DNA from: Pseudomonadota bacterium | GTDB lineage: Bacteria > Pseudomonadota > Alphaproteobacteria > Rhizobiales > Phreatobacteraceae | Direction of reading: 5' to 3' | Length of the DNA stretch: 31,943 nucleotides | NCBI GenBank assembly: GCA_023416965.1 | Contig: JAEZGJ010000083.1 | Coordinates: 1-31,943 of the forward strand | In this document: positions 23,308-31,151 of the stretch, in pieces | Position numbering within the stretch: the stretch's first letter is position 1 | Layout of the letters: the number at the start of each line of letters is the position of its first letter | Made by a program: the position numbers and the translations under genes | Notes under the pieces: model-generated | What the model saw: the letters and a program-made list of their open reading frames with translations, nothing else | Database searches by the model: none | What the model was told of the DNA's origin: nothing

Positions 23308-23316
23308 GCCGCCGGC

Positions 23317-24066
23317 CTAACGGCGCAGCCCGGGGGTTTCGATCGGCAGCCCGCCGGCACGCACCGCGAGATAGAGCTCGAGGGCGAGATACTCGCTGGC
23401 CCCGTAATCGAACTGTGTCGCTCGCACCCCGAGGGAACAGGCGCGCAGCCGCCGATGCAGGGAGCCCATCCTGTTCCATTCGAGCCGGTAGGCTGGGTAG
23501 CCCGTGCCGACTCCGCTGGAGATGACGTCGCCCCTCAATTGCCTACCGACATTGTCGTCATGGCACTGGGCGCAGGACAGATTGAGCTGACCCTGGCGCA
23601 TGGTGTAGAGGCGCCGGCCCTCGCTGACGAAGCGGGCGGCGGGCCCTTCCGTCGCCACCGCCATCGGCAATCCTCGCGACTGCAGGGCGATCGCGGCGGT
23701 CAGGGAGAGCAGATGCTCGCTCTCGTAGCCGAAGGCGGGTGCCTGCTGCTTCTCCGACCGGCATGTCTCGATGCGGCCCTCGAGATTGACGAGTTCTCCG
23801 GACGGCGCCACCGCCGGGTAGCGTGTCGCGACGCCCCGCATCCTCGCGATCTCCCCGTGGCATCCCTGGCAGGACGGGCGACCCGTCGGAGGCGCGCTGC
23901 GCCACAGGGTCTCCCCGGCATCGACCCACAGCCAGCCGGGGTGGCGCGAGGGATCGTCCTGCAGGGCGCGCTGCTCAGGCGACAGAAAGGTCGCGGGGGC
24001 GCGAACCTCGCCGGCGCCCGCCACGGTCGAGGCAATGGCAACGACGAGGGCGAGAACCCGCCTCAT
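23317..24066 (-). CDS. soxA: SoxA, diheme c-type cytochrome of the SoxXA complex
   Basis: SoxA with SoxX oxidatively joins a sulfur substrate to the SoxYZ carrier cysteine in the periplasm. The 249-residue product has a signal peptide (MRRVLALVVAIASTVAGAG), heme sites C66QGCH70 and C165AQCH169, Cys102, and Cys210 in the LRACSLGVRA segment. By analogy with characterised SoxA proteins, Cys102 should be the axial ligand of heme 1 and Cys210 the modified cysteine ligand of heme 2. All catalytic features are therefore intact, in the two-heme form. Its ATG overlaps the SoxZ stop (ATGA). It is the last gene of the six-gene leftward operon. Confidence 0.93.
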   Translation of the reverse strand: MRRVLALVVAIASTVAGAGEVRAPATFLSPEQRALQDDPSRHPGWLWVDAGETLWRSAPPTGRPSCQGCHGEIARMRGVATRYPAVAPSGELVNLEGRIETCRSEKQQAPAFGYESEHLLSLTAAIALQSRGLPMAVATEGPAARFVSEGRRLYTMRQGQLNLSCAQCHDDNVGRQLRGDVISSGVGTGYPAYRLEWNRMGSLHRRLRACSLGVRATQFDYGASEYLALELYLAVRAGGLPIETPGLRR

Positions 24067-24392
24067 GTCACAGTCAACTGCTGCCGTCGCTCATAGGTAA
24101 CCCCGCCGTCCTCGATCCACTCGAACAGAAGTTCGCCGGTCTGGGTGGCCACCGTCGAGAAGGCGACATAGGGATTGGCGGCGATCCCCGGCGATAGCTC
24201 CATGCGGAAGACCTCGGCGCCGCCATAGGTCACGCGCAGCGTGTGGATGATCTTGCGGGCGACGGGGCGCAGGCCCGGCGCATCGATGGCGCGCTCCATG
24301 GGATGGCGGGCGAGGAGGCGGATCTCGATCACGTCGCCGCGGCGGGCCTGCGCGGGCATGGTTATGCGGGCGGGAAGCGTGGCGTTCGCCAT
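24063..24392 (-). CDS. soxZ: SoxZ, sulfur carrier complex subunit
   Basis: SoxZ is the partner of SoxY; the heterodimer carries sulfur intermediates between Sox enzymes in the periplasm. The 109-residue product shows the immunoglobulin-like SoxZ fold: GDVIEIRLLARHPMERA, IDAPGLRPVARKIIHTLRVTYGGAEVFRMELSPGIAANPYVAFST, and TGELLFEWIEDGGVTYERRQ. Length matches the family (about 100-110). It has no signal peptide, as expected, because SoxZ is exported with SoxY. It starts 3 bases after the SoxY stop and overlaps SoxA by 4 bases. Confidence 0.95.
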   Translation of the reverse strand: MANATLPARITMPAQARRGDVIEIRLLARHPMERAIDAPGLRPVARKIIHTLRVTYGGAEVFRMELSPGIAANPYVAFSTVATQTGELLFEWIEDGGVTYERRQQLTVT

Positions 24393-24395
24393 GGC

Positions 24396-24875
24396 TCAGC
24401 CTCCGTCCACGCAGGCGCCGAGGATGACGATCACCTCGCGCACGCCGCGGAGGACGGCGCCGCGGCTCGTCTCGGCGAGCACCACGATCGTCTGCGTCTC
24501 CGCGAGGCGAATGCGGGTGGCGACGTCGGCCCGGCCGGCCCGCGGGCCGATGTGGAAGGTCGCGACGCGCGGGAAGGGGTTCTTCTCGGCGAGGATGTGA
24601 ATGCGGGCGACGTGGTCTTCGGCGCTCATCGGGCTGTCCACCTTGACGGCGATGTCGACCGCATTGCCGTTCTCCGACAGCTGGGGCATCTCGATGGACA
24701 GGCCCGCCGCCGCCGGCTCGCGGCCCGCAAGGATCTTCCGTTCGGCGGCGGCGAAGGTCTCGGATGACGCCGTCTGGCCCGCCGCCGCTACGGGGGCGAT
24801 TGCGGCGGCGGCCGCGGCAGCGATCGCGCCCCGCCGCGTCAGGAGAGTCTTCCGGTCTTGCGGAAGTGGGGGCAT
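24396..24875 (-). CDS. soxY: SoxY, sulfur carrier subunit with atypical C-terminal arm
   Basis: SoxY carries the covalently bound sulfur intermediate on a cysteine in a flexible C-terminal arm. The 159-residue product has a Tat signal (LTRRGAIAAAAAAAIAPVAA) and the SoxY core (IEMPQLSENGNAVDIAVKVD, MSAEDHVARIHILAEKNPFPRVATFHIGP, TIVVLAETSRG). The tail ends GACVDGG, with Cys155 fifth from the end. The usual SoxY tail is GGCGG, with the cysteine third from the end. The core is clear enough to keep the name, but the altered arm may change which enzymes can reach the cysteine. It lies 3 bases from both the SoxX stop and the SoxZ start. Confidence 0.92.
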   Translation of the reverse strand: MPPLPQDRKTLLTRRGAIAAAAAAAIAPVAAAGQTASSETFAAAERKILAGREPAAAGLSIEMPQLSENGNAVDIAVKVDSPMSAEDHVARIHILAEKNPFPRVATFHIGPRAGRADVATRIRLAETQTIVVLAETSRGAVLRGVREVIVILGACVDGG

Positions 24876-24878
24876 GGT

Positions 24879-25319
24879 TCACTCCTTCAGGGCAGACAGA
24901 TAGGCGACCACGTCCTCGATGTCCTGGGCGGAGAGCACCGGCCGGCCGCGCCAGCGCTCATCCACATGCTTCAGGCCGGCGACGCGATGATAGGCCGGCA
25001 TCACCGCCTCGGGGTTGATCAACGTCGGATCGATCAGCCGCAGCCGGATCTGACCGGGCGTGAGGCGGGTGCCGACGCCCGCGAGAGGCGGCCCCACCTC
25101 GCCCATGAACGCCTCCGTGGGATCGGGGATCGTATGGCAGATCAGGCAATTCGCCGTCTCCCGGTTGCGCACGATCCGCCGTCCGCGATCCGCCGAGCCG
25201 GCAAGCCCGACGAGCGGGGCCGCAACGACGTCGCCGGAGACGACGAAGGGCGCGACCTCCTGCCCCGCCGCGGCTGCGGCGAGACCAAGGAGCGCGACCG
25301 CGGCGAGGACGGTCCTCAC
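24879..25319 (-). CDS. soxX: SoxX-like monoheme c-type cytochrome
   Basis: This is the small cytochrome of the SoxXA complex, passing electrons from SoxA to a soluble cytochrome c. The 146-residue product begins at a GTG (25319) that overlaps the stop of the molybdenum subunit as GTGA. It has a short signal peptide (TVLAAVALLGLAAAAAGQ), heme site C58LICH62 and Met107 in AVMPAYHR as the sixth ligand. GPPLAGVGTRLTPGQIRLRLIDP and DIEDVVAYLSALKE match the SoxX pattern. The upstream open frame is a shadow of the molybdenum gene. A plain electron-transfer cytochrome for the hydroxylase is an alternative, but adjacency to soxYZA favours SoxX. Confidence 0.88.
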   Translation of the reverse strand: MRTVLAAVALLGLAAAAAGQEVAPFVVSGDVVAAPLVGLAGSADRGRRIVRNRETANCLICHTIPDPTEAFMGEVGPPLAGVGTRLTPGQIRLRLIDPTLINPEAVMPAYHRVAGLKHVDERWRGRPVLSAQDIEDVVAYLSALKE

Positions 25320-27490
25320 GCCCGCCTGAGGTCCTGGTCCTTGAGCGGCACGGAGCGGATGCGCTTGCCGGTGGCGGCGAAGATCGCATTCAGAACCGCC
25401 GGGGCGGCGACCATGATGGTGGGCTCGCCGACGCCGCCCCAGAACCCGCCGGAGGGCATGACGATGGTCTCGACCTTCGGCATCTCGTCCATGCGCAGCA
25501 CGTTGTAGCTGTCGAAATTGGTCTCGACAATCTGCCCGTCCTTCACGGTGCAGGCACCGTAGAGCAGGGCCGAGAGGCCATAGACGAACGAGCCCTCCAC
25601 CTGCATCTCGATCTGGCGCGGATTGACCGCCACGCCACAATCTGTGGCCGCGACGATGCGATGGATCTTCAGCTTGCCCTGTGCATCGACCGACACTTCC
25701 GCCGCGGCGGCCACGTAGCTGCCGAAGCCCATCTGCTGGGCGATGCCGCGATGGACGCCGGCCGGCGGCGGCTTGTCCCAGCCGATCCTTTCCGCCACCG
25801 CGTTGAGCACCGCGAGGTGCTTGGGATGATTGCCCATGAGCTTCCGGCGGAAGGCGAGGGGATCCTGGCCCGCCACATGGGCGAGTTCGTCGAGGAAGCA
25901 CTCGAGATAGATGGCGTTCTGGTTGTGGTTGACACCCCGCCAGAAATGCGGCGGTACGTGGGTGTTCCGCATGGCGTGGTCGATCAGAAGATTGGGAAAC
26001 GAATAGCCGATCTGGCTGTCGTTCCCACCCGCATTAAGCCCCTGGAACTGCACGGGATCGCGCCCGCTCTGCAGCGCGGTCGGGAAGACGTAGGAGAGGA
26101 TGGATTGCCCCGAGATGCGCATGTGCAGGCCAACGAGGTTGCCCTGCGCATCGAGGCCGCCGGTCAGCTTGCACATGGTGACGGGGTGGTACCGCCCCTG
26201 AACCATGTCCTCCTCGCGCGTCCACTGCGTCTTGATCGGCACGCCGGGGATCTGCTTCGCGATGGTCACCGCCTGGATCAGCCAGTCGTGAGTCGTCCGC
26301 CGGCCGAAGCCGCCGCCGAGGTCGACGCGGTGGACGTCGCAGGCCGTCTGCGGCAAGCCGGCGGCCTGGGCGGTGGCCGCGAGCGCCGCCTCGCCGTTCT
26401 GGGTCGGGCACCAGACGTCGCAGCGGGTCGGCGTCCACACCACAGTGGCGTTCATCGGCTCCATCGGAGCGTGGTTCTGGAACGGATAGTCGTAGACCGC
26501 CTCGATCTTTCGCGCGGCGCCCGCGATAGCCGCGCGGGCGTCGCCGTTGGTGTTGCCGATGAAGGCTTCCTGTGCTTCGAGGCCCTCGCGCAGCTGCGCC
26601 GCGATGGTCTCGGAGGACACCGCCCGGTTCGGGCCGTAGTCCCAGGTCACCGGCAGGGCGTCGAGGGCGGTCTTCGCCTGCCAGAACGTGTCGGCGACCA
26701 CCGCCACCGCCGTTTCGGCAACCTTCAGCACGTGACGCACGCCGGGCATGGAGGAGACCTTCGACGCGTCGAAAGAGGCGAGCTTGCCACCGAAGACCGG
26801 GCATTCTTTCGGCACGGCCACCAGCATGCCCGGCATCTTCAGGTCGGAGCCGTAGATGAGCGCGCCGGTCGTCTTTGCGGCCGTATCGAGCCGCTTCGCC
26901 GAGGTGCCGATGACGGTCCAGTCCTTCGGCTCCTTCAGCGGCACGTTGGTAGGCGGGGTGATGCGCGCCGCAGCCGCAGCGACCTGGCCGTAGCGAACCG
27001 ACCGACCAGAGGCGGCATGGATGATGACGCTGTCCTTGGCGGTGCACTGCGCCGCAGGAACACCCCAGGCATCGGCTGCGGCCTGGATCAGCATGATCCG
27101 TGCTGCCGCGCCGCCGCGCCGGACATAGTCTTGGCTCTGGCGTATGCCCTGGCTTCCCGCCGTGAGGAAGGCTCCCCAGGCGCGATTGCGGGCGAGGGAC
27201 TGGCCGGGCGTGACGTACTCAGTCACGATCTTCGACCAGTCGCAGTGCAACTCCTCCGCAATCATCTGGCAGAGGCCGGTGCGCGTGCCCTGGCCCATCT
27301 CGGAGCGTGCCATGCGCAGGATCACCGTGTCGTCCGGTCGGATGACGACCCAGGCGTTGATCTCGGGCGTGGAGGCAGGCGCCGCCGGCTGGGCGGAGGC
27401 GCCGGTGGGCAGGTGGAATCCGACGGCAAGGCCGGCGGCGGCCTTGAGAACGGCGCGGCGGGTGGTCGTCGTGGTCTCGATGAGCGTCAT
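25316..27490 (-). CDS. Molybdenum hydroxylase large subunit (IorB/xanthine dehydrogenase family)
   Basis: This 724-residue molybdopterin-cytosine-dinucleotide enzyme subunit would hydroxylate an N-heterocycle or oxidise an aldehyde with water. It has a Tat signal (ETTTTTRRAVLKAAAGLAV, Arg11-Arg12), so it acts in the periplasm as an already folded, cofactor-loaded enzyme. Motifs: WVVIRPDDTVILRMARSEMGQG, GAFLTAGSQGIRQS, GGGFGRR (a cofactor-binding loop), and GGVGEP near the C-terminus with the expected catalytic Glu at 689. The size and division match isoquinoline 1-oxidoreductase beta subunits, which lack the FAD subunit and give electrons to cytochrome c. The ATG at 27490 has GAGG upstream. 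It is 11 bases from the 2Fe-2S gene and overlaps soxX by 4 bases. Confidence 0.94.
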   Translation of the reverse strand: MTLIETTTTTRRAVLKAAAGLAVGFHLPTGASAQPAAPASTPEINAWVVIRPDDTVILRMARSEMGQGTRTGLCQMIAEELHCDWSKIVTEYVTPGQSLARNRAWGAFLTAGSQGIRQSQDYVRRGGAAARIMLIQAAADAWGVPAAQCTAKDSVIIHAASGRSVRYGQVAAAAARITPPTNVPLKEPKDWTVIGTSAKRLDTAAKTTGALIYGSDLKMPGMLVAVPKECPVFGGKLASFDASKVSSMPGVRHVLKVAETAVAVVADTFWQAKTALDALPVTWDYGPNRAVSSETIAAQLREGLEAQEAFIGNTNGDARAAIAGAARKIEAVYDYPFQNHAPMEPMNATVVWTPTRCDVWCPTQNGEAALAATAQAAGLPQTACDVHRVDLGGGFGRRTTHDWLIQAVTIAKQIPGVPIKTQWTREEDMVQGRYHPVTMCKLTGGLDAQGNLVGLHMRISGQSILSYVFPTALQSGRDPVQFQGLNAGGNDSQIGYSFPNLLIDHAMRNTHVPPHFWRGVNHNQNAIYLECFLDELAHVAGQDPLAFRRKLMGNHPKHLAVLNAVAERIGWDKPPPAGVHRGIAQQMGFGSYVAAAAEVSVDAQGKLKIHRIVAATDCGVAVNPRQIEMQVEGSFVYGLSALLYGACTVKDGQIVETNFDSYNVLRMDEMPKVETIVMPSGGFWGGVGEPTIMVAAPAVLNAIFAATGKRIRSVPLKDQDLRRA

Positions 27491-27501
27491 GACGGCCTCC
27501 C

Positions 27502-27960
27502 TCAGCCCTGGCGGTTCGCGGCGGCCTGCTTGATGCCGGCGCGGACGCGGTTGTAGGTGCCGCAGCGGCAGATGTTGGTCATCGTCGCGTCGATATCCTC
27601 GTCGGTCGGGTTCGGCTTCTCGGCGAGCAGTGCGGCCGCGGCCATGATCATGCCCGACTGGCAATAGCCGCATTGCGGCACGTCGAGGTCGCGCCATGCG
27701 ACCTGGATCGGGTGCGTACCGCCAGGAGACAGGCCCTCGATGGTGACGATCTTCTGCTCGGCGGTGACGGCGCTGAGCGGCATGGCACAGGAGCGGACCG
27801 CCTGGCCGTCGATATGCACCGTGCACGCGCCGCAGGCGCCGATGCCGCAGCCATACTTCGTGCCGGTCAGCCCTGCATGATCGCGCAGAGCCCAAAGGAG
27901 CGGCGTATCTTCAGCCGCATCCATTTCAACCATTTGACCGTTGATGTTGAGCTTCGCCAC
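27502..27960 (-). CDS. 2Fe-2S subunit of molybdenum hydroxylase (IorA type)
   Basis: The 152-residue electron-transfer subunit carries two 2Fe-2S clusters. The plant-ferredoxin-like cluster has Cys38, Cys43, Cys46 and Cys58 (YGCGIGACGACTVHIDGQAVRSC, in shorter form CGIGACGAC). The second cluster, next to the pterin, has Cys97, Cys100, Cys131 and Cys133 (QCGYCQSGM and ICRCGTY). All eight cysteines are present. It has no signal and presumably crosses the membrane bound to the large subunit. It is the first gene of the operon with SoxXYZA; 245 bases separate it from the next gene upstream, where its promoter should lie. No FAD subunit gene is present. Confidence 0.95.
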   Translation of the reverse strand: MAKLNINGQMVEMDAAEDTPLLWALRDHAGLTGTKYGCGIGACGACTVHIDGQAVRSCAMPLSAVTAEQKIVTIEGLSPGGTHPIQVAWRDLDVPQCGYCQSGMIMAAAALLAEKPNPTDEDIDATMTNICRCGTYNRVRAGIKQAAANRQG

Positions 27961-28205
27961 GCTCGGCCTCCCATATCCGCCGGGCCTTGGTCAGCCTCTT
28001 GTCGCGAACCAGTCGACCTTTCCGGGGCGCCCGGCACAACCCTTCCATCCCCGCCTGGACTTCACTTTCTTGAGAGCCAAGGTGTCGTGCGCCGCAGGCC
28101 TCTCGCCGGAATGACAGAGGCGGCCGGCGCCGGCCCCGCCTATTCGCGCCACAGCGCCCGGCTGCCGTCGCTCGCGAATGACGGTCGGATTATGTCTCGT
28201 AAGCC

Positions 28206-29018
28206 TCAGCCCTTGCCCGGCGAGATGAAGTCGGGAGCGCGCCGCGCGAGAAAGGCCTGCAGTCCCTCCGCCGCCTCCGCGCCGAAGCGCGCAAGATTGA
28301 TGGCACGGGCCTCCTCGTCCATCTGCCCGGCGAGATCCCTCCGCCCGGCCGTGTTCACCAGCCGCTTGATCGTCGCGACCGCATTGGGCGGCCCCTCGGC
28401 GAGCCGTGTCGCCAGGTCCATCGCGCGGGCCAGCGCCTCGCCGTCGGGAACGCAGGAATTGACGAGCCCGGCCGCCGCCAGTCGCGGCGCGGCAACGGGC
28501 TGGCCGGTCAGGCACAGTTCCATGACGAACTGGCGGGGCAGGGCGGTGCCGAGGAAATGGGTGATGCCGCCGTCGGGGCTGAGCCCCACCCGTACATAGG
28601 CGGCCGCGAAGCTCGCCCCCTCCGCGGCGACGATCAGGTCGCAGGCGAGCGCCAGCGAGAAGCCGGCCCCCGCCGCCCCGCCCTCCACGGCGGCGACGAC
28701 GGGCTTGGGACATTCCACGATGGTGCGGATCATCGCGTTCAGCCGGTCCGTCTTGACCGTCGCCTCCGCGAGGGTCCCGCGGGCGCTCGCTTCGAGCGCG
28801 CGGACATTGCCGCCGGAGGTGAAGAAGCCGCCCGATCCGGTGACGACGATCGCGCCGATGCCGGGGTCGGAGCCGGCCGTGACGATGGCGGCCTGCACGG
28901 CCTCGTAGACGTCCGGACCGATGGCATTGCGCGTCTTCGGGCCGTCCAGCACCAGCCTCAGCACCCGTCCGTCCCGCTCGCAACGGACCTCCGTCACGTC
29001 CCTGTCCCGCTTGTTCAT
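28206..29018 (-). CDS. Enoyl-CoA hydratase/isomerase (crotonase) family protein
   Basis: This 270-residue crotonase-fold enzyme acts on CoA thioesters, as hydratase, isomerase or ring-opening enzyme. The oxyanion-hole segments are FTSGGNVRAL (about 66-75) and VEGGAAGAGFSLALACDLIVAAE (about 111-133). At the second acidic position it has Asp149 (LSPDGG), as in PaaG/isomerase-like members, and the usual first Glu seems absent, so isomerase activity is more likely than hydration. The ATG at 29018 has GGAG 9 bases upstream; in-frame starts at 29051 and 29147 would run into the candidate operator. It is divergent from the CaiB-like gene and likely shares its regulation. Confidence 0.91.
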   Translation of the reverse strand: MNKRDRDVTEVRCERDGRVLRLVLDGPKTRNAIGPDVYEAVQAAIVTAGSDPGIGAIVVTGSGGFFTSGGNVRALEASARGTLAEATVKTDRLNAMIRTIVECPKPVVAAVEGGAAGAGFSLALACDLIVAAEGASFAAAYVRVGLSPDGGITHFLGTALPRQFVMELCLTGQPVAAPRLAAAGLVNSCVPDGEALARAMDLATRLAEGPPNAVATIKRLVNTAGRRDLAGQMDEEARAINLARFGAEAAEGLQAFLARRAPDFISPGKG

Positions 29019-29057
29019 CGCCGTCAACTCCGCATGGCTACCAGTGGTCATCGCAAT

Positions 29058-29098
29058 ATATGTAACGACAAAGGAATTCGTTTCATATAATAAAACGA
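29058..29098. promoter_or_regulatory. Candidate IclR operator between divergent crotonase and CaiB genes
   Basis: ATATGTAACGA (29058-29068) and TCGTTTCATAT (29078-29088) form an inverted repeat matching at 10 of 11 positions with a 9-base spacer. A third half-site AAACGA is at 29093-29098, so AACGA-type half-sites alternate in orientation about every 15 bases. The region is AT-rich and lies between two divergent starts, 22 bases from the CaiB ATG. The IclR gene overlapping CaiB is the obvious candidate regulator. Confidence 0.55.
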
Positions 29099-29119
29099 CG
29101 CTGGTTCGGGAGGCTTGGC

Positions 29120-30331
29120 ATGACGGCGGAGACGGCTCAGGGGCCATTGAAGGGACTGCGCGTCCTCGACATCGCGACGATCATCGCAGGCCCCATGGCG
29201 GGGACGTTGATGGCGGACTTCGGGGCCGAGGTCGTGAAGCTGGAACTGCCGGGGCTCGGCGACGGCCTGCGCGGCTTCCCTCCCTTCAAGGAGGGCAAGT
29301 CGCTGTGGTGGAAGGTCACCAACCGCGGCAAGCTCTTCGGTACGCTCGACCTCCGCCTGCCGGCGGGCAAGGCGCTGTTCCTGCGCATGGTGAGCCAGAG
29401 CGACGTCGTCATCGAGAACTTCCGGCCCGGCACGCTGGAGCGCTGGGGTCTCGATATCGAGACGCTGTGGAAGGCCAACCCGCGGCTGGTCGTGCTGCGG
29501 CTGAGTGGTTTCGGCCAGGATGGGCCGAACGCGCGGCTGCCGGGCTTTGCCCGCATCTTCGAGGCGGTGGGGGGCCTCACCGGCATCTCCGGCAGCGAAG
29601 ACCTTCCGCCCATGCACACCGGCTATCCCATCGGCGATCCGATAGGCGGGCTGTTCGGCGCCTTCGCCATCATGGCCGCGCTGTGGCGGGTGGCGCAGGG
29701 CGAGCGCGAGAAGGGGGAGGAGATCGACCTGTCCCTGACCGAGGCGATCCTGCGCATCATCGAGGTCCTGGCGATCGAATACGACCAGCTCGGCGACGTG
29801 CGCCAGCGCAGCGGCAACCGCAACCAGTATTCGGCGCCCTCCGACGTCTATCTCACCGCCGACAAGCGCTACGTGTCGCTGGCGGGCAGCACCAACCGCA
29901 CCTTCGCCAACAATTGTCGCGCCATCGGGCGGCCGGAACTGCCCGAGGACCCGCGTTTCGCCACCAACGCGGCGCGGGTCGCCCATGCCGGGGAGCTCGA
30001 CCGCATCTTCGGCGGTTGGATCGGCGCCCGAACCCAGGAGGAGGTGGTCGGTGCCTTCCGCGCGGCCAGCGGCACGCTGGCGCCCATCTATTCCATCGAC
30101 CAGATCTTCAAGGATCCGCAGTTCCGCGCCCGCGAGGCCATCGTGCCGGTGGCGGACGAGGACTTCGGCGCGGTCCGCATGCCGGGGCTCGTGCCGCGCT
30201 TCCGGCGCAATCCCGGGCGGATCCGCTGGTCCGCCAAGGGCGTGGCTGCCGACAACGACTACATCTATAAGACCATTGTCGGCCTGACCGACGACGAGAT
30301 CGCCACCTATCGGGCGGACAAGGTCATATGA
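29120..30331 (+). CDS. CaiB/BaiF (class III) CoA-transferase
   Basis: This 403-residue family III CoA-transferase moves CoA between carboxylic acids through an aspartyl-CoA intermediate. Features: GLRVLDIATIIAGPMAGTLMADFGAEVVKLE (Rossmann start), VVIENFRPGTLERWGLD, LSGFGQDGPNARLPGF, and the region HTGYPIGDPIGGLFGAF, whose Asp173 is the expected nucleophile. Length is normal. The acid acceptor is unknown; with the divergent crotonase and a nearby Bug receptor, activation of an imported carboxylic acid is likely. Its TGA overlaps the IclR ATG (ATGA), so regulator and enzyme are coupled. Confidence 0.95.
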   Translation: MTAETAQGPLKGLRVLDIATIIAGPMAGTLMADFGAEVVKLELPGLGDGLRGFPPFKEGKSLWWKVTNRGKLFGTLDLRLPAGKALFLRMVSQSDVVIENFRPGTLERWGLDIETLWKANPRLVVLRLSGFGQDGPNARLPGFARIFEAVGGLTGISGSEDLPPMHTGYPIGDPIGGLFGAFAIMAALWRVAQGEREKGEEIDLSLTEAILRIIEVLAIEYDQLGDVRQRSGNRNQYSAPSDVYLTADKRYVSLAGSTNRTFANNCRAIGRPELPEDPRFATNAARVAHAGELDRIFGGWIGARTQEEVVGAFRAASGTLAPIYSIDQIFKDPQFRAREAIVPVADEDFGAVRMPGLVPRFRRNPGRIRWSAKGVAADNDYIYKTIVGLTDDEIATYRADKVI

Positions 30332-31140
30332 CGAAGCCAAGGGATGGCGAGGGGGAAGGCGCGGCCCGCCTGCAGCCGGATGCCTCACTGTCCTCCACCC
30401 TGATCCGGGGGCTCGAGGTCCTGCAGTGCTTCTCCACCGAGGACCGCTCGCTGTCCAATGCCGAGATCGCCCGCCGCGTCGGGCTGAACCGGCCGACCGT
30501 CTCCCGCCTGTGCAAGACCCTCGTCCATGTCGGCTATCTGCGCCGCGATGCGCGCGGCGGCTTCCGCCTGGCGCCCCGGCTCGTCGCCCTGAGCTACCCG
30601 GTGCTCTCGGCCATGCCGTGGCGGCACGAGGTGCTGATCCCGATGCGCGACCTTGCGGCGATGTTCTCCGGCAACAGCTCGCTCGGGGTGATGTCGGGTG
30701 ACTGCTTCGTCCACATCCAGACAGCCGGCAGTCCCCCGGGCTGGCCGCACGTACCGGATATCGGCCAGACCGGGCCGCTGCACCGCTCGGCGCTGGGCTG
30801 GGCGCTGCTCTCGATCCTTCAGGGGCGTGAGCACCAGGACAAGCTCGCCGAATTGCGGGATCTCCATCCGGAGGAGTTCGCCGCCTCGGCGGAGAAGACC
30901 GCCGCGGCCGTGGCGCGCTGCCGCAAGGAGGGCTTCTGCGTTTCATACGGCGACTGGCGCCCAAACCTCACCGCCGCAGCGGCGCCGCTCGGCCGCACGG
31001 AGGACGGGCTCTGCGTCGCCATCGCCTGTGCCGTGCCGAGCTACCGGGCGGTGGCAGAGGCGTTCGAAAACGAGCTGGGGCCGCGACTCGCCAGTGCGGC
31101 GCAGGAAATCCGGCAGGGCGGTGTCTTCGTCCTGCGCTGA
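30328..31140 (+). CDS. IclR-family transcriptional regulator
   Basis: This 270-residue regulator has an N-terminal winged helix-turn-helix (about 22-85: STLIRGLEVLQCFSTEDRSL, NAEIARRVGLNRPTVSRLCKTLVHVGYLRRD) and a C-terminal effector domain (from about 95) with RDLAAMFSGNSSLGVMSGDC, the family HRSALGWALLSIL segment, and CVAIACAVPSYR near the end. IclR proteins usually control aromatic or carboxylic acid breakdown and bind a pathway acid. Overlap with CaiB implies autoregulation; candidate site at 29058-29098. It ends 11 bases before the convergent Bug gene. Confidence 0.95.
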   Translation: MTKPRDGEGEGAARLQPDASLSSTLIRGLEVLQCFSTEDRSLSNAEIARRVGLNRPTVSRLCKTLVHVGYLRRDARGGFRLAPRLVALSYPVLSAMPWRHEVLIPMRDLAAMFSGNSSLGVMSGDCFVHIQTAGSPPGWPHVPDIGQTGPLHRSALGWALLSILQGREHQDKLAELRDLHPEEFAASAEKTAAAVARCRKEGFCVSYGDWRPNLTAAAAPLGRTEDGLCVAIACAVPSYRAVAEAFENELGPRLASAAQEIRQGGVFVLR

Positions 31141-31151
31141 CGAGGCCCGGC

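Noticed and set aside
25316..25901. SoxX starting far upstream as a longer cytochrome fusion
   Set aside because: The upstream part is in a shadow frame of the molybdenum gene; the GTG at 25319 with a signal peptide directly after it and GTGA overlap is the sensible start.
25661..27556. 631-codon plus-strand open frame opposite the molybdenum subunit
   Set aside because: It is Arg/Gly/His-rich antisense shadow; the minus strand carries all molybdenum hydroxylase motifs.
29048..30964. 638-codon minus-strand open frame opposite CaiB and IclR
   Set aside because: It shows no recognisable domain and low-complexity basic composition; the plus-strand genes are certain.
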